64,000 bases of DNA from Shewanella psychrotolerans (GCF_019457595.1 NZ_CP080419.1:1922001-1986000), one strand, 5' to 3'. Positions 24,249-34,485 are shown, counted from the stretch's first letter. Numbers and translations are program-made. The notes: generated by a model from the sequence alone, not told the origin.

Positions 24249-27200
24249 TTGCATTTGAATTCGCCACTTCACCCCCTATCTAATGGTTTCTTAAAGCAGT
24301 GTTATCAAGCAGATGTGTCTAAAATAAGACGTCGTCTTTTTCGCTTAAATAAGCAAGCCGACTCCGATAAAAAGCGTGACGAATTAGCTAAACTCGAAGA
24401 GCTTGCTATTGCCGCAGCCACTAAGGTTAAGCAGCGCCGAGAGGGCATACCTAAGATCTGTTACCCTGAAGAGCTGCCTATTTCACAAAAGCGTGATGAA
24501 ATTGCGCGCGCGATAGCGGGTCATCAAGTGGTGATTGTTGCAGGTGAAACGGGGTCGGGTAAGACCACTCAGTTACCTAAAATCTGTTTAGAGCTTGGGT
24601 TAGGCTCGCGCGGACTCATTGGTCATACTCAGCCGCGTCGTTTAGCGGCTCGTAGCGTCGCAACTCGTGTGGCCGAGGAGTTAAACAGTCCGTTAGGCGA
24701 AGTGGTGGGCTTTAAGGTGCGTTTCGCCGATGCAATTAAGCCAAGCTCTTATATTAAGTTAATGACCGATGGCATTTTATTGGCAGAACTGACCTCGGAT
24801 AAGTTTCTCGATCAATATGACACCATTATTATCGATGAAGCTCATGAGCGTAGTCTGAATATTGATTTCATCTTGGGGTACCTAAAGAGCGTTCTTAAGA
24901 AGCGTCCAGATCTTAAAGTGATCATCACCTCGGCAACTATCGATGTTGAGCGCTTCTCCAAACATTTCAATAATGCGCCAGTGATTGAAGTTTCAGGCCG
25001 TACCTATCCGGTAGAAACTCGATATCGTCCATTAGTACGTGAGCAAGATGAAGATCTGGATTTAACCGAGGGAATTTTTGCGGCGGTTGAAGAACTGATG
25101 CGAGAGGGCCCTGGTGATATTTTGATTTTCATGAACGGTGAGCGCGAAATTCGTGATGTTGCCGATCAGCTTAATAGACAACAATACCGTAATACCGAAA
25201 TTCTACCTCTGTATGCGCGTCTCTCCTATGGTGAGCAGTCTAAAGTATTTAAGAGCCATATTGGTCGGCGCATTGTACTGGCGACTAACGTGGCCGAAAC
25301 CTCACTTACCGTGCCGGGCATTCGGTATGTTATCGATCCTGGTACCGCTCGTATTAGCCGATATAGCTATCGCACAAAGGTGCAGAGACTTCCCATTGAA
25401 GCGATTTCTCAGGCCAGTGCTAACCAGCGTCAGGGCCGTTGTGGTCGTGTGGCACCGGGGATCTGTATTCGGCTCTATGATGAGCTAGATTTCAATAATC
25501 GTCCTGAATTTACCGATCCCGAGATCTTACGAACTAACCTTGCGTCGGTTATTTTACAGATGCTCGCTATCGGACTTGGTGATATCGAAGGCTTCCCCTT
25601 TATTCAGCCGCCCGATTCACGTTACATTCGCGACGGTTTTTTACTGCTTGAAGAGCTGCAATCGGTTAAAAAATACAAGGGACAGCTACAGTTAACGCCG
25701 CTTGGTCGTCAATTAGCGTCTATTCCAGTCGATCCTCGACTTGCACGTATGGTGATTCAGGCCAACGAATATGGCTGTTTGCATGAAGTGTTGGTGATCA
25801 CCGCGGGTTTGTCGATACAAGATCCTCGTGAACGGCCGATCGATAAAAAGCAGGCCGCCGACGAATGTCATCGCCGTTTTAATGATAAAGATTCTGATTT
25901 TGTGGCGTGGGTGAATCTTTGGGAGCACATAAAGACAGAGCAAAAAGCACTATCGGCCAGCCAATTCAGAAAACTCTGTAAACAGGAGTTTTTAGCCTAT
26001 TTGCGGGTGCGCGAATGGCAAGATTTATACACCCAACTGCGTCAAGCTGTGCATGATCTTAAATGGAAACTCAACAGCGAGCCAGCAGATCACGAATTGC
26101 TGCATAAGTCACTGTTAACGGGCCTATTAAGTCATATTGGCTTTAAAGACAAAGATAACGAGTATTTAGGTGCCCGTAACCGTAAGTTCTTTGTATTCCC
26201 CGGTTCACCTCTGGCAAAGAAAGGGCCGAAATGGATCATGGCGGCAGAGATGACGGAAACCTCTCGCTTGTTTGCGCGTTGCTGCGCCAAAATTCAACCA
26301 GAATGGGTGGAACCATTAGCTGCTCACCTGATTAAGAAAAACTATGTTGAGCCCCATTTCGAAGCGAAACAGGGCAGTGTAGTTGCACTTGAGAATCAGC
26401 AGCTATATGGCCTCACCATAGTGAATCGCCGCCGTACCCAGTATGGCCCGATTAACCCTGTTGAAGCCCGAGAGATCTTTATTCGCAGTGCCCTTGCTGA
26501 TGGTGAGCTACGTACTAACGAAGCCTTCTTCGTGAAGAATCGTAAGCTACTCGAGGATATTGAAGCCTTAGAGCATAAATCTCGTCGCCGTGATATTTTG
26601 GTTGATGAGCAGGCTCTCGTCGATTTTTATGAGCATAGGATCCCGCAAGGGATCTATAACGCGCCGAAACTGCTGAGCTGGTGGAAGAAGGAAAAGAAAA
26701 CCAATCCCGATCTACTCGATTTTGAACGCGAACAGTTGATGAAGCGTGGTGATGAGCATGTGTCAGCACTGGATTTCCCCGATTACTGGCACCAAGGTAA
26801 CCTAAAGCTGAGCTTGAGTTACCATTTTGAACCCGCAGATCTTGATGATGGTGTATCGGTTCATATTCCCGTGGCGCTGCTCAATCAAATCGACAACGCC
26901 GGTTTTGATTGGTTGGTGCCAGGCTTGAGAGAAGAGAAATGCATAGCATTAATCAAGTCACTACCTAAGACCTTACGGCGTAACTTTGTGCCAGCGCCCG
27001 ATTACGCTAGGGCGTGTTTACAGGCGATGAATTCGACCGATATGAGTTTACTCGACGCGATGTGCAAACAGTTACTACGTATGAGTGGCGTGCGGATCTC
27101 CCCCGATGATTTCGATACATCCCAGCTGACCGCGCACTTGTTGATTAATTTTAAGGTTGAAGATGATAAAGGGCGATTAGTGGCTCAGAGCCGTGATTTA

Positions 27201-28130
27201 GACTCCCTAAAAGGGCAACTTCAAGGCCAAGTGACACAAGCAATTCGAAATGTCGCCGAAACGGGGATTGAGCAGAAAGAGCTAACTCAGTGGAGTTTTG
27301 GCGCTTTACCTAAGCAATATGAAAAGCGTAAAGGCAACTTTGAGGTTAAGGCTTTTCCTGCATTAGTGGATGACAAAACCAGTGTTTCCATTGCGCTGTT
27401 TGATGATGAGAATGAGGCGAAGCGAGCCCATCGTACTGGCTTACAGCGATTGTTATTAATTAATATTCCGTCGCCAGTTAAGCACTTGCAAAATACCTTG
27501 CCAAACAAAGCTAAGCTGGCAATGTACTTTAATCCCTTTGGCCAAGTTCAGATCTTGATTGACGATATTCTTTCGGCCGCAGTGCAGCAGCTATTGGACG
27601 AAAAAGGTCTAGATGTACGGAGCGCAGAGCAGTTCGATGCCGCAAAAGAGTGGGTACGCCAAGAGCTTAATCCTACAGCGGCTAAAATAGCCTTGCAGGT
27701 TGAAGAAATTCTAACTTTATATCAGAAGGTTAAAAAGCGTCTAAAGGGTAAGATAAGCCTAGATATTGCGTTTGCCATGAGTGACATACAGACCCAGCTC
27801 GATAAATTAGTCTTTAAAGGCTTTGTCGAGCAATGCGGTTGGCAAAGACTCGCTGACTTAGTGCGTTATCTAAAAGCCATTGATAATCGACTCGATAAAC
27901 TTCCTGTAGACCCCAACAGAGACAGATTACACCTGCACAGCATTACCAATGTGCAAAATTTGCTGGATCAGCAGTTGGCGAAGGTCCCGAGAACGTCACC
28001 GATACCAGAAGCTCTGCTTGATGCGCGTTGGATGATTGAAGAGTATCGAGTGTCCTGTTTTGCACAAGTATTGGGTACGGCTTATCCGATTTCAGAAAAG
28101 CGGATCATCAATCGAATTAACGAAGCTTAA
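24249..28130 (+). CDS. hrpA: DEAH-box ATP-dependent RNA helicase HrpA
   Basis: A 1293-aa helicase close in length to E. coli HrpA (about 1300). Motifs are Walker A AGETGSGKTTQLP (about 97-109), QPRRLAARSVA, IIDEAHERSLN (DEAH), ITSATIDVERF, NVAETSLTVPG and QRQGRCGRVAPG. These are followed by the HA2/OB region and the C-terminal DUF3418 domain. It acts on structured RNA and rescues stalled ribosomes in E. coli. The frame begins at TTG 24249 with no clear Shine-Dalgarno; no in-frame ATG is close, so the exact start is uncertain. A strong terminator follows. Confidence 0.95.
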   Translation: MHLNSPLHPLSNGFLKQCYQADVSKIRRRLFRLNKQADSDKKRDELAKLEELAIAAATKVKQRREGIPKICYPEELPISQKRDEIARAIAGHQVVIVAGETGSGKTTQLPKICLELGLGSRGLIGHTQPRRLAARSVATRVAEELNSPLGEVVGFKVRFADAIKPSSYIKLMTDGILLAELTSDKFLDQYDTIIIDEAHERSLNIDFILGYLKSVLKKRPDLKVIITSATIDVERFSKHFNNAPVIEVSGRTYPVETRYRPLVREQDEDLDLTEGIFAAVEELMREGPGDILIFMNGEREIRDVADQLNRQQYRNTEILPLYARLSYGEQSKVFKSHIGRRIVLATNVAETSLTVPGIRYVIDPGTARISRYSYRTKVQRLPIEAISQASANQRQGRCGRVAPGICIRLYDELDFNNRPEFTDPEILRTNLASVILQMLAIGLGDIEGFPFIQPPDSRYIRDGFLLLEELQSVKKYKGQLQLTPLGRQLASIPVDPRLARMVIQANEYGCLHEVLVITAGLSIQDPRERPIDKKQAADECHRRFNDKDSDFVAWVNLWEHIKTEQKALSASQFRKLCKQEFLAYLRVREWQDLYTQLRQAVHDLKWKLNSEPADHELLHKSLLTGLLSHIGFKDKDNEYLGARNRKFFVFPGSPLAKKGPKWIMAAEMTETSRLFARCCAKIQPEWVEPLAAHLIKKNYVEPHFEAKQGSVVALENQQLYGLTIVNRRRTQYGPINPVEAREIFIRSALADGELRTNEAFFVKNRKLLEDIEALEHKSRRRDILVDEQALVDFYEHRIPQGIYNAPKLLSWWKKEKKTNPDLLDFEREQLMKRGDEHVSALDFPDYWHQGNLKLSLSYHFEPADLDDGVSVHIPVALLNQIDNAGFDWLVPGLREEKCIALIKSLPKTLRRNFVPAPDYARACLQAMNSTDMSLLDAMCKQLLRMSGVRISPDDFDTSQLTAHLLINFKVEDDKGRLVAQSRDLDSLKGQLQGQVTQAIRNVAETGIEQKELTQWSFGALPKQYEKRKGNFEVKAFPALVDDKTSVSIALFDDENEAKRAHRTGLQRLLLINIPSPVKHLQNTLPNKAKLAMYFNPFGQVQILIDDILSAAVQQLLDEKGLDVRSAEQFDAAKEWVRQELNPTAAKIALQVEEILTLYQKVKKRLKGKISLDIAFAMSDIQTQLDKLVFKGFVEQCGWQRLADLVRYLKAIDNRLDKLPVDPNRDRLHLHSITNVQNLLDQQLAKVPRTSPIPEALLDARWMIEEYRVSCFAQVLGTAYPISEKRIINRINEA

Positions 28131-28150
28131 TTCGTTTCCCCTAATGTAAA

Positions 28151-28178
28151 GCACCTGTTATCAGGTGCTTTTTTTTTT
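28151..28178 (+). terminator. Rho-independent terminator of hrpA
   Basis: GCACCTG (28151-28157) and CAGGTGC (28162-28168) form a perfect stem with loop TTAT, followed by ten T residues. Confidence 0.95.
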
Positions 28179-28537
28179 ACAACTACCTCTATCGATATAT
28201 TTTGTCATTTTAAATCACTTTATTGCTTACAAATTACTCGAATAAGAACTATGTTTCAGTAGATTATGAATAGCTAATTCATTCATTTTGTTGTTTTCTC
28301 AATCGGAAATTGCAGTTATAGCAAGTGATCTAGGTTTTATCTGTATTAAAAGGATGATCCAGATCAAACATGCATGCATTTTACCGATTAAGAGGTATAC
28401 AGAATGTTAACGCGTTATTGATAACATAACGCATAAGGAGATTGGCGCTGCAAGAGGCTGTCTTACTTAACAAAATTTAGCTCATGTCACTGTTATGCGC
28501 ACTAGGTGTAAAACCGACATGATCTGTTGGAGGATGT
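28179..28537. other. 360-bp nap promoter region
   Basis: No gene is seen. It carries the FNR-like site at 28354-28367. A hairpin lies at 28412-28432 (GCGTTAT and ATAACGC around 7 nt), close to napE. The 65-codon minus-strand ORF at 28477-28674 is the shadow of napE. Confidence 0.65.
28354..28367. promoter_or_regulatory. FNR/EtrA-like site upstream of nap
   Basis: ATGATCCAGATCAA matches TTGAT-N4-ATCAA at nine of ten positions. It lies about 175 bp before napE, far for a class II site unless the transcript starts well upstream. Crp of Shewanella can bind related sites, so the actual regulator is uncertain. Confidence 0.5.
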
Positions 28538-28696
28538 ATGAGTTCCACATCAAATGAAGAGAAAAGTTTAGAGCTGAAAATATTTGTGTTTCTAACCGTT
28601 TTTCTTGCACCACTGCTTTCTGTGTTATTGGTTTCTGGACTGGGTTTTGCCATCTGGTTTAGCCAGATCATCATGGGACCACCAGGTGCAGGCTAA
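28538..28696 (+). CDS. napE: Periplasmic nitrate reductase accessory membrane protein NapE
   Basis: A 52-aa protein: a polar start MSSTSNEEKSLELK followed by one or two hydrophobic stretches (IFVFLTVFLAPLLSVLL, GLGFAIWFSQI) and the end GPPGAG. GGAGG lies 4 nt before the ATG. It is immediately upstream of napD, giving the napEDABC order known in Shewanella. The exact role of NapE is not established. Confidence 0.9.
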   Translation: MSSTSNEEKSLELKIFVFLTVFLAPLLSVLLVSGLGFAIWFSQIIMGPPGAG

Positions 28697-28751
28697 TCCA
28701 GAGTCATCACATAAGTAAGAAAAAGTTATCAAATAAAGAGTGATTTTATCA

Positions 28752-29009
28752 ATGAGCAAAGAACTTCACGTAACAAGCTTAGTGGTTCAGGTAAAGCCTG
28801 AGCACATGTCTAATGTTAGGCAAGCCATTATGAAGATGGAAAATGCTGAGTTGTCTGTTAACGATGAGGTGAAACTCGTGGTGGTGTTGGAAGGCGAAAC
28901 TCAAAAGGGATTATTGTCCGATATCGAGAGCATAAACCATATTGAGGGCGTGTTGTCGGCCGCGATGGTTTATCACCAAAGTGAAGTGCTTGAAGAAGGT
29001 GAAAAATGA
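28752..29009 (+). CDS. napD: NapD chaperone of the NapA Tat signal
   Basis: An 85-aa cytoplasmic chaperone that binds the NapA twin-arginine signal until cofactor insertion is complete. It has the ferredoxin-like NapD fold pattern ([45 protein letters not shown]). The start at ATG 28752 aligns with other NapD proteins; a GTG four codons earlier is possible. Its stop overlaps the napA ATG. Confidence 0.93.
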   Translation: MSKELHVTSLVVQVKPEHMSNVRQAIMKMENAELSVNDEVKLVVVLEGETQKGLLSDIESINHIEGVLSAAMVYHQSEVLEEGEK

Positions 29010-31501
29010 ACATGAATAGACGCGAATTTATGAAGGCCAATGCGGCAATGACCGCAGCTGCTGCAGCTGGACTAGCGCTACCTGCTGGTGCGAGTAACTT
29101 AATTACCAGTTCAGAGCAAACTAAACTTGAGTGGAACAAAGCTCCTTGTCGTTTCTGCGGCACTGGCTGTTCGGTGATTGTCGCTACCCGTGATGGCAAG
29201 GTTGTCGCCACTCATGGTGATGCTGAGAGTGAAGTTAACCGCGGCTTAAACTGCATTAAAGGTTATTTCCTGTCAAAAATCATGTACGGCAAAGACAGAC
29301 TCAATACGCCAATGCTTCGAATGACCAATGGCAAATATGATAAGCATGGTGAGTTTACGCCTATCAGTTGGGATACCGCATTCGATACCATGGCGCAGAA
29401 GTGGAAACAGACCATCAAGGCCAAAGGTCCTACTGCGGTAGGCATGTTTGGCTCGGGTCAGTGGACGGTTTGGGAAGGTTATGCGGCTTCGAAACTGATG
29501 AAAGCCGGTTTTGGTTCGAATAATATTGACCCTAATGCGCGTCACTGCATGGCGTCAGCCGTGGGTGGATTTATGCGCACCTTTGGTATCGATGAACCAA
29601 TGGGTTGTTATGATGATATGGAACATGCCGATGCCTTTGTGCTTTGGGGATCGAACATGGCAGAGATGCATCCTATTCTATGGAGCCGAGTAACGGATCG
29701 CCGTTTAAGTGCGCCTCATGTCAAAGTGTCTGTGCTATCGACCTTTACTCATCGCTCATTTGATTTAGCGGATTTGGGAATCATCTTTACACCGCAAACT
29801 GATTTGGCGATGCTTAATTTTATTGCCAATTACATCATTCAAAATGATGCCGTTAACTGGGATTTTGTTAACAAACACACCACCTTCCGTAAAGGTGAAA
29901 CCGATATCGGTTATGGACTTCGTCCAACGCATCCTTTGCAACAAAAAGCCAAGAATGTAAAGACTGCGGGTAATTCGACCCCAATTGATTTCGAGGCCTT
30001 CAAAGCCTTTGTTGCCGATTATGATGTCACATCGGTAAGTAAACTGTCAGGCGTTCCTGAAGATAAACTGATCGAACTGGCCAAGCTCTATGCCGATCCT
30101 AATACCAAAGTAACCTCATTTTGGACCATGGGCTTTAACCAGCATACTCGTGGTGTTTGGTGTAATAATCTTATTTACAACATTCATCTGCTAACGGGTA
30201 AGATTTCTACGCCTGGTAACAGTCCTTTTTCGTTAACGGGTCAACCGTCTGCCTGTGGTACAGCACGTGAAGTTGGGACTTTCTCTCATCGTTTACCTGC
30301 AGACTTAGTCGTTAATAATCCAGAGCACAGAAAGATTGCGGAGAACATCTGGAAGATCCCTGACGGCATTATTCCGCCAAAGCCTGGTTATCACGCGGTA
30401 GAGCAGAATCGTCGTCTTAAAGATGGTGACATCAATGCCTATTGGGTCCAAGTGAACAACAATATGCAGGCGGGGCCTAATATTAACGAAGAGGGCTTAC
30501 CTGGTTACCGTAATCCTGAGAACTTCATCGTAGTATCAGACGCTTACCCTACTGTGACAACTCAGGCTGCCGATCTTATTTTACCCACGGCGATGTGGGT
30601 AGAGAAAGAGGGGGCTTATGGTAATGCTGAGCGTCGTACTCAGTTCTGGCACCAAATGGTGAAAGCGCCTGGCGAGTCACGTTCTGATTTATGGCAATTG
30701 ATGGAGTTTTCTAAGCGCTTTACCACCGATGAAGTGTGGCCAAAAGAGGTGCTCGCGGCGAATCCTCAGTACAAAGGCAAAACCCTGTTTGAAGTCCTTT
30801 ATCAAAATGGCAATGTTGATAAATTCCCATTAGAACAAGCGGATCCTAAGTTCTTGAATGATGAGGCTCAACATTTTGGTTTTTATGTCCAAAAAGGTTT
30901 GTTTGAAGAGTATGCCACTTTCGGTCGTGGTCATGGCCATGACTTGGCGGACTTTGATACCTACCATCAAGTGCATGGTTTGCGTTGGCCTGTGGTTAAC
31001 GGCAAAGAGACTAAATGGCGTTTCCGTGAAGGCAGCGATCCATATGTTAAGCCTGGCACTGGATTTGAATTTTATGGTAAGCCTGACGGTAGAGCAGTTA
31101 TCTTCGCCTTGCCTTATGAACCAGCAGCAGAATCGCCTGATGAAGAGTATGACATCTGGTTGTCGACTGGCCGCGTATTAGAGCATTGGCACTCTGGCTC
31201 GATGACACAGCGCGTTCCGGAGCTTTATCGTGCTTTCCCTGATGCGGTTTGTTTTATGCACCCTGATGATGCTAAAAAGCGCGGATTGCGTCGTGGTGAT
31301 GAAGTGAAAGTTATTTCACGCCGTGGTGAGATTAAGACTCGCGTGGAAACTCGTGGTCGAAACAAGCCTCCTGTCGGACTGGTATTTGTGCCTTGGTTTG
31401 ATGCAAGCCAGCTTATTAATAAAGTCACTCTTGATGCGACAGACCCATTGTCAAAGCAAACAGACTTTAAGAAATGTGCGGTTAAAGTGGTTAAGGCGTA
31501 A
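29006..31501 (+). CDS. napA: Periplasmic nitrate reductase catalytic subunit NapA
   Basis: An 831-aa molybdoenzyme that reduces nitrate to nitrite in the periplasm. It has a Tat signal ([18 protein letters not shown]), a [4Fe-4S] site [13 protein letters not shown] with the fourth Cys in GLNCIKGYF, and the catalytic Mo-ligand Cys in [12 protein letters not shown] (about residue 181). The C-terminal cofactor-binding part includes [16 protein letters not shown]. The length matches the family. It overlaps napD by 4 bp and precedes napB by 11 bp. Confidence 0.97.
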   Translation: MNMNRREFMKANAAMTAAAAAGLALPAGASNLITSSEQTKLEWNKAPCRFCGTGCSVIVATRDGKVVATHGDAESEVNRGLNCIKGYFLSKIMYGKDRLNTPMLRMTNGKYDKHGEFTPISWDTAFDTMAQKWKQTIKAKGPTAVGMFGSGQWTVWEGYAASKLMKAGFGSNNIDPNARHCMASAVGGFMRTFGIDEPMGCYDDMEHADAFVLWGSNMAEMHPILWSRVTDRRLSAPHVKVSVLSTFTHRSFDLADLGIIFTPQTDLAMLNFIANYIIQNDAVNWDFVNKHTTFRKGETDIGYGLRPTHPLQQKAKNVKTAGNSTPIDFEAFKAFVADYDVTSVSKLSGVPEDKLIELAKLYADPNTKVTSFWTMGFNQHTRGVWCNNLIYNIHLLTGKISTPGNSPFSLTGQPSACGTAREVGTFSHRLPADLVVNNPEHRKIAENIWKIPDGIIPPKPGYHAVEQNRRLKDGDINAYWVQVNNNMQAGPNINEEGLPGYRNPENFIVVSDAYPTVTTQAADLILPTAMWVEKEGAYGNAERRTQFWHQMVKAPGESRSDLWQLMEFSKRFTTDEVWPKEVLAANPQYKGKTLFEVLYQNGNVDKFPLEQADPKFLNDEAQHFGFYVQKGLFEEYATFGRGHGHDLADFDTYHQVHGLRWPVVNGKETKWRFREGSDPYVKPGTGFEFYGKPDGRAVIFALPYEPAAESPDEEYDIWLSTGRVLEHWHSGSMTQRVPELYRAFPDAVCFMHPDDAKKRGLRRGDEVKVISRRGEIKTRVETRGRNKPPVGLVFVPWFDASQLINKVTLDATDPLSKQTDFKKCAVKVVKA

Positions 31502-31512
31502 GGAGCATCACC

Positions 31513-31992
31513 ATGAAACTGATAAAAATTGTAACATTAGCGGTAATCATGAGTACGAGTCTCAGTGCGGCATTTTACGGCGATGCGGCGAGCGTTCCTG
31601 ATGAAAAAATCGCGACCTTAAGACAGGCACCAATAGCGACGAACCCAACGCCACCTGTGATGCAGAAAGTGCGCAATACCGATGTAAAAGAGGTGCGTAA
31701 TTATCCGATGCAGCCACCGGTTATTCCTCATAAGATTGACGGGTATCAAATTGATCTTAAAGTGAATAAGTGTATGTCTTGTCATGCTCGTAAGCGTGTT
31801 GGCGACTCACAAGCTCCTATGGTAAGCGTGACTCACTATATGGATAGAGAGAATAACTTTTTAGCCAACTTGTCACCAAGACGTTATTTCTGTACTCAGT
31901 GCCATGTGCCACAGCTAGACGCGAAGATGTTAGTTGAAAATGACTTCATTGATATTGATCATCTCATTAAAGCTGAAGCTACTAAGCACTAG
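31513..31992 (+). CDS. napB: Diheme cytochrome c NapB
   Basis: A 159-aa periplasmic electron-transfer subunit of NapAB. It has a signal peptide (MKLIKIVTLAVIMSTSLSAA) and two heme c sites, CMSCH (about residue 93) and CTQCH (about 134). Axial His candidates are in IPHKIDGY and VTHYMDR. AGGAG lies 7 nt before the ATG. Confidence 0.96.
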   Translation: MKLIKIVTLAVIMSTSLSAAFYGDAASVPDEKIATLRQAPIATNPTPPVMQKVRNTDVKEVRNYPMQPPVIPHKIDGYQIDLKVNKCMSCHARKRVGDSQAPMVSVTHYMDRENNFLANLSPRRYFCTQCHVPQLDAKMLVENDFIDIDHLIKAEATKH

Positions 31993-32002
31993 GAGTTAAC
32001 CT

Positions 32003-32590
32003 ATGTTAGATAAGTTAAAAAAAATCTGGCAGGTGCTAAGAAAACCAAGCGTGCATTATAGCTTAGGCTTTTTAACCTTAGGTGGATTCGTCGCTGGAGT
32101 CATATTTTGGGGGGGCTTTAACACTGCCCTCGAAGCAACAAACCAAGAGGCTTTCTGTATCGGTTGTCACGAGATGGAAAATAACGTGTATGCAGAGTTA
32201 AAAACCACGATCCATTTCACTAACCGAAGCGGTGTGCGTGCCACTTGTCCCGATTGTCATGTTCCTCATAATTGGACCGACAAGATCGCACGTAAGATGC
32301 AAGCCTCTAAAGAGGTTTGGGGTAAGATATTTGGTACTATCAATACGCGAGAAAAGTTTGAATCTAAACGACGTGAGCTTGCAGAACATGAGTGGGCACG
32401 GTTAAAAGCCAACGATTCTTTGGAATGTCGTAACTGTCATAATTTTGATTACATGGATTTTACTCGTCAATCGACACGTGCGGCTAATATGCACTCCACA
32501 TCATTGGCCAGTGGTGAAAAGACCTGTATCGATTGTCATAAAGGTATTGCTCATCACTTACCTGATATGAAAGGTGTGGAAGGCTTCTAA
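32003..32590 (+). CDS. napC: Membrane-anchored tetraheme quinol dehydrogenase NapC
   Basis: A 195-aa NapC/NirT-type cytochrome that takes electrons from quinol to NapB. One N-terminal anchor helix ([19 protein letters not shown]) and four heme motifs: CIGCH, CPDCH, CRNCH and CIDCH. AGGAG precedes the ATG. In Shewanella CymA can also serve NapAB, so NapC may overlap with it in function. It is the last gene before a bidirectional terminator. Confidence 0.96.
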   Translation: MLDKLKKIWQVLRKPSVHYSLGFLTLGGFVAGVIFWGGFNTALEATNQEAFCIGCHEMENNVYAELKTTIHFTNRSGVRATCPDCHVPHNWTDKIARKMQASKEVWGKIFGTINTREKFESKRRELAEHEWARLKANDSLECRNCHNFDYMDFTRQSTRAANMHSTSLASGEKTCIDCHKGIAHHLPDMKGVEGF

Positions 32591-32616
32591 CTCCTTATTT
32601 TTATCTCCACTAAACA

Positions 32617-32650
32617 AAACGCCAGCAATCATCTCGCTGGCGTTTTTATT
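32617..32650. terminator. Bidirectional terminator between napC and the LysR gene
   Basis: AAACGCCAGC (32617-32626) and GCTGGCGTTT (32636-32645) form a perfect stem with A residues before and T residues after it. It serves napC on the plus strand and the LysR gene on the minus strand. A nearly identical stem occurs at 34427-34460. Confidence 0.88.
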
Positions 32651-32686
32651 TTCAACTTGTACGATTCTCCTTGTCATCGATTCACT

Positions 32687-33607
32687 TCAAGAGTTCACCG
32701 AGTTGATGATCATCTCTCTCAACCAGCGGTGGCTGGAATCAAATTCGAAATGCTTGTGCCACAACAATACATAGGAACCTGGCACTAGCTCGGTAGGAAC
32801 GGGCAGCGTGACCAACTTGAAGTGCGGTATCATCTCTTGTGCATATTTAGCTGGCGAACACAGAATTAAGTCACTGTGCTCACAGAGCTGCATTGCACAG
32901 CGAAAGTCAGTGAGATTGACCGCGATGTCACGTTTTAAATGTTTTATCTGCAATACATCATCGAGTAGCCAACGGGAGATCCCACCAAATGTCACTTGCA
33001 GGTGACGATATTTTAAAAAGGTGTCCAAATTCCACTCTTCATCGAGCAATGGGTGTCCCTCGCGGACAAGGCAGAGCGAATGATCGCGAGTGAGTTCGGC
33101 ATAGTTTAAAGATTTTGGTAGGTTTTTAATGTGCAGTAGTGAGCGGTCATCCCTTTCTCGGACGGTAATACCAAGATCATTATCGCATCTTAGTAGCCGC
33201 TCCATGCTGTCGTTATGCCAAGTATGGCTGTCTATCGTGACGTTAGGCGCTTGCTTGAGAAGTTGTGGCATAAAATGTGGGTAGGTGAGTGAGTATGCTG
33301 TTTCAACCAACTCGATGCGAAAACATCTGCGGCTTTTTGAGGGATCGAAATCGCTAGGACGGGTTAGCTTAGCGACTTGATTTAGTATTTGTCTTATTTC
33401 GGGCCCTAATTGTTTTGCTTTCGGTGTGGGACGTAAACCGTGAGCGGTGCGCTCAAAGAGTTGGTCATCGAAGGATTCCCTGAGCTTGTTGAGCTGTTTA
33501 CTTACTGCCGATTGACTCAAATGCAGGCGCTCTGCTGCAGAGGTGACACTTTGCTCTTCGAGTAGGACCTCAAGTACAGTAAGTAAATTAAAATCAAATT
33601 GCTTCAA
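32687..33607 (-). CDS. LysR-family transcriptional regulator
   Basis: A 306-aa regulator. The N-terminal winged helix-turn-helix spans about residues 5-63 (NLLTVLEVLLEEQSVTSAA, RLHLSQSAVSKQLNKLRESF). The rest is a substrate-binding-like domain of the kind found in NodD/LeuO-like LysR proteins (FRIELVETAYSLTYP, LGITVRERD). Target and inducer are unknown; the nap operon next door is convergent, not obviously its target. A possible self-operator lies at 33651-33677. Confidence 0.9.
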   Translation of the reverse strand: MKQFDFNLLTVLEVLLEEQSVTSAAERLHLSQSAVSKQLNKLRESFDDQLFERTAHGLRPTPKAKQLGPEIRQILNQVAKLTRPSDFDPSKSRRCFRIELVETAYSLTYPHFMPQLLKQAPNVTIDSHTWHNDSMERLLRCDNDLGITVRERDDRSLLHIKNLPKSLNYAELTRDHSLCLVREGHPLLDEEWNLDTFLKYRHLQVTFGGISRWLLDDVLQIKHLKRDIAVNLTDFRCAMQLCEHSDLILCSPAKYAQEMIPHFKLVTLPVPTELVPGSYVLLWHKHFEFDSSHRWLREMIINSVNS

Positions 33608-33650
33608 TGAACCGCTCCCAATCGTGCATGGCGTAAATACCTTAAGGATA

Positions 33651-33677
33651 ATATCGATTTATTGTGAATTTCGATAT
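33651..33677. promoter_or_regulatory. Possible LysR operator
   Basis: ATATCGA (33651-33657) and TCGATAT (33671-33677) form an inverted repeat, with a second overlapping pair ATTGT (33661-33665) and ACAAT (33680-33684). It lies 44 bp before the LysR start codon, a usual place for autoregulation. Based on symmetry only. Confidence 0.35.
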
Positions 33678-33876
33678 ATACAATAGGCCCGATAACAAGT
33701 TAATTGTTTGATTAACCTTAGACAATAGATCTCCAAATGGATGGACAAATGGAATTTACCAATAGGCTTGAGATCTGTATTATGCCCGTGAGTTGTCATT
33801 GTGTTTTGGACTTCTGTATTGCTTAAGACACAAAATCGAGGGTAGGGCTGTAAATTAGCTACCTTATCAAAAGGAC

Positions 33877-33895
33877 GATCTAGCCTTGCTAGATC
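33877..33895. repeat. 8-bp perfect hairpin upstream of a secreted-protein gene
   Basis: GATCTAGC and GCTAGATC flank a CTT loop, then TTGTTGTT follows. It may be a weak terminator or 5'-leader hairpin. Confidence 0.4.
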
Positions 33896-33948
33896 TTGTT
33901 GTTATGATCTTCGTTAGGGTCATAACTCATAAAATGGAAACTGTTAGC

Positions 33949-34389
33949 ATGAAAAAAATCACTATTCTAGGTCTATCTTTACTCACTCTGTTCTCATCGA
34001 TAGCCTATGCAAGAAATGACATTGGTGCGTATTCAATTTCAGAGGCATTGAGCTCAGAAACCGCAAAAGCTAAGTTAGGCAACGAGGTACAATTTTACTT
34101 TGGCGAACAAGTTTATGCTGAGCCACTGCAAAAATTGGGTGATCTCAAAACAAACAAAAAAACTAACGCTTTTAATAAGTCAGACAAAGAAGCCTGCGAA
34201 TGGGTATTTCTTTCTGCAATGATCGCGCTGAAAAAGAGTGCGGTTAAGCAAGGTGGTAATGCGATCGTCAATATTAAATCTAACTATAAGAACAATCTGA
34301 CATCAAGCGAAGACACATTCCAATGTGGTGCGGGTGCTATGATTGCGGGTGTAGCACTAACAGGTGAAGTGGTTAAGCTAGCCGAATAG
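33949..34389 (+). CDS. Small periplasmic protein of unknown function
   Basis: A 146-aa protein with a signal peptide (MKKITILGLSLLTLFSSIAYA). The mature part has the pattern EACEWVFLSAMIALKKSAVKQ followed by GGNAIVNIKSNYKN and a C-terminal CGAGAMIAGVALTG. The Cys-Trp helix plus GGNA-strand layout recalls YbjQ/DUF4156-type proteins. Homologues in this genus are sometimes labelled excinuclease-like, which the signal peptide contradicts. I use ATG 33949 because the 21 upstream codons would spoil the signal peptide. Function unknown. Confidence 0.75.
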   Translation: MKKITILGLSLLTLFSSIAYARNDIGAYSISEALSSETAKAKLGNEVQFYFGEQVYAEPLQKLGDLKTNKKTNAFNKSDKEACEWVFLSAMIALKKSAVKQGGNAIVNIKSNYKNNLTSSEDTFQCGAGAMIAGVALTGEVVKLAE

Positions 34390-34426
34390 ATTTTGGGACT
34401 AGAATCAAGTATCTGAACTATTAAGT

Positions 34427-34460
34427 AAAAAACGCCAGCAATATTATGCTGGCGTTTTTT
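34427..34460. terminator. Bidirectional terminator between a secreted-protein gene and ilvH
   Basis: AAAAAACGCCAGCA (34427-34440) and TGCTGGCGTTTTTT (34447-34460) pair perfectly around a 6-nt loop, ending in a T run on both strands. It serves the plus-strand secreted protein and minus-strand ilvIH. Confidence 0.92.
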
Positions 34461-34485
34461 ATGTGCAGTGTTTTGCAGCTACGCT

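Larger units (their letters stand above)
33608..33948. other. 340-bp region between two divergent genes
   Basis: It holds a possible LysR operator and a hairpin at 33877-33895. The frame upstream of ATG 33949 is open, but the leader it would encode has no signal-peptide logic. No further gene is seen. Confidence 0.6.

Noticed and set aside
28477..28674. 65-codon minus-strand ORF before napD
   Set aside because: It is the antisense shadow of napE, which has a clear Shine-Dalgarno and hydrophobic NapE sequence.
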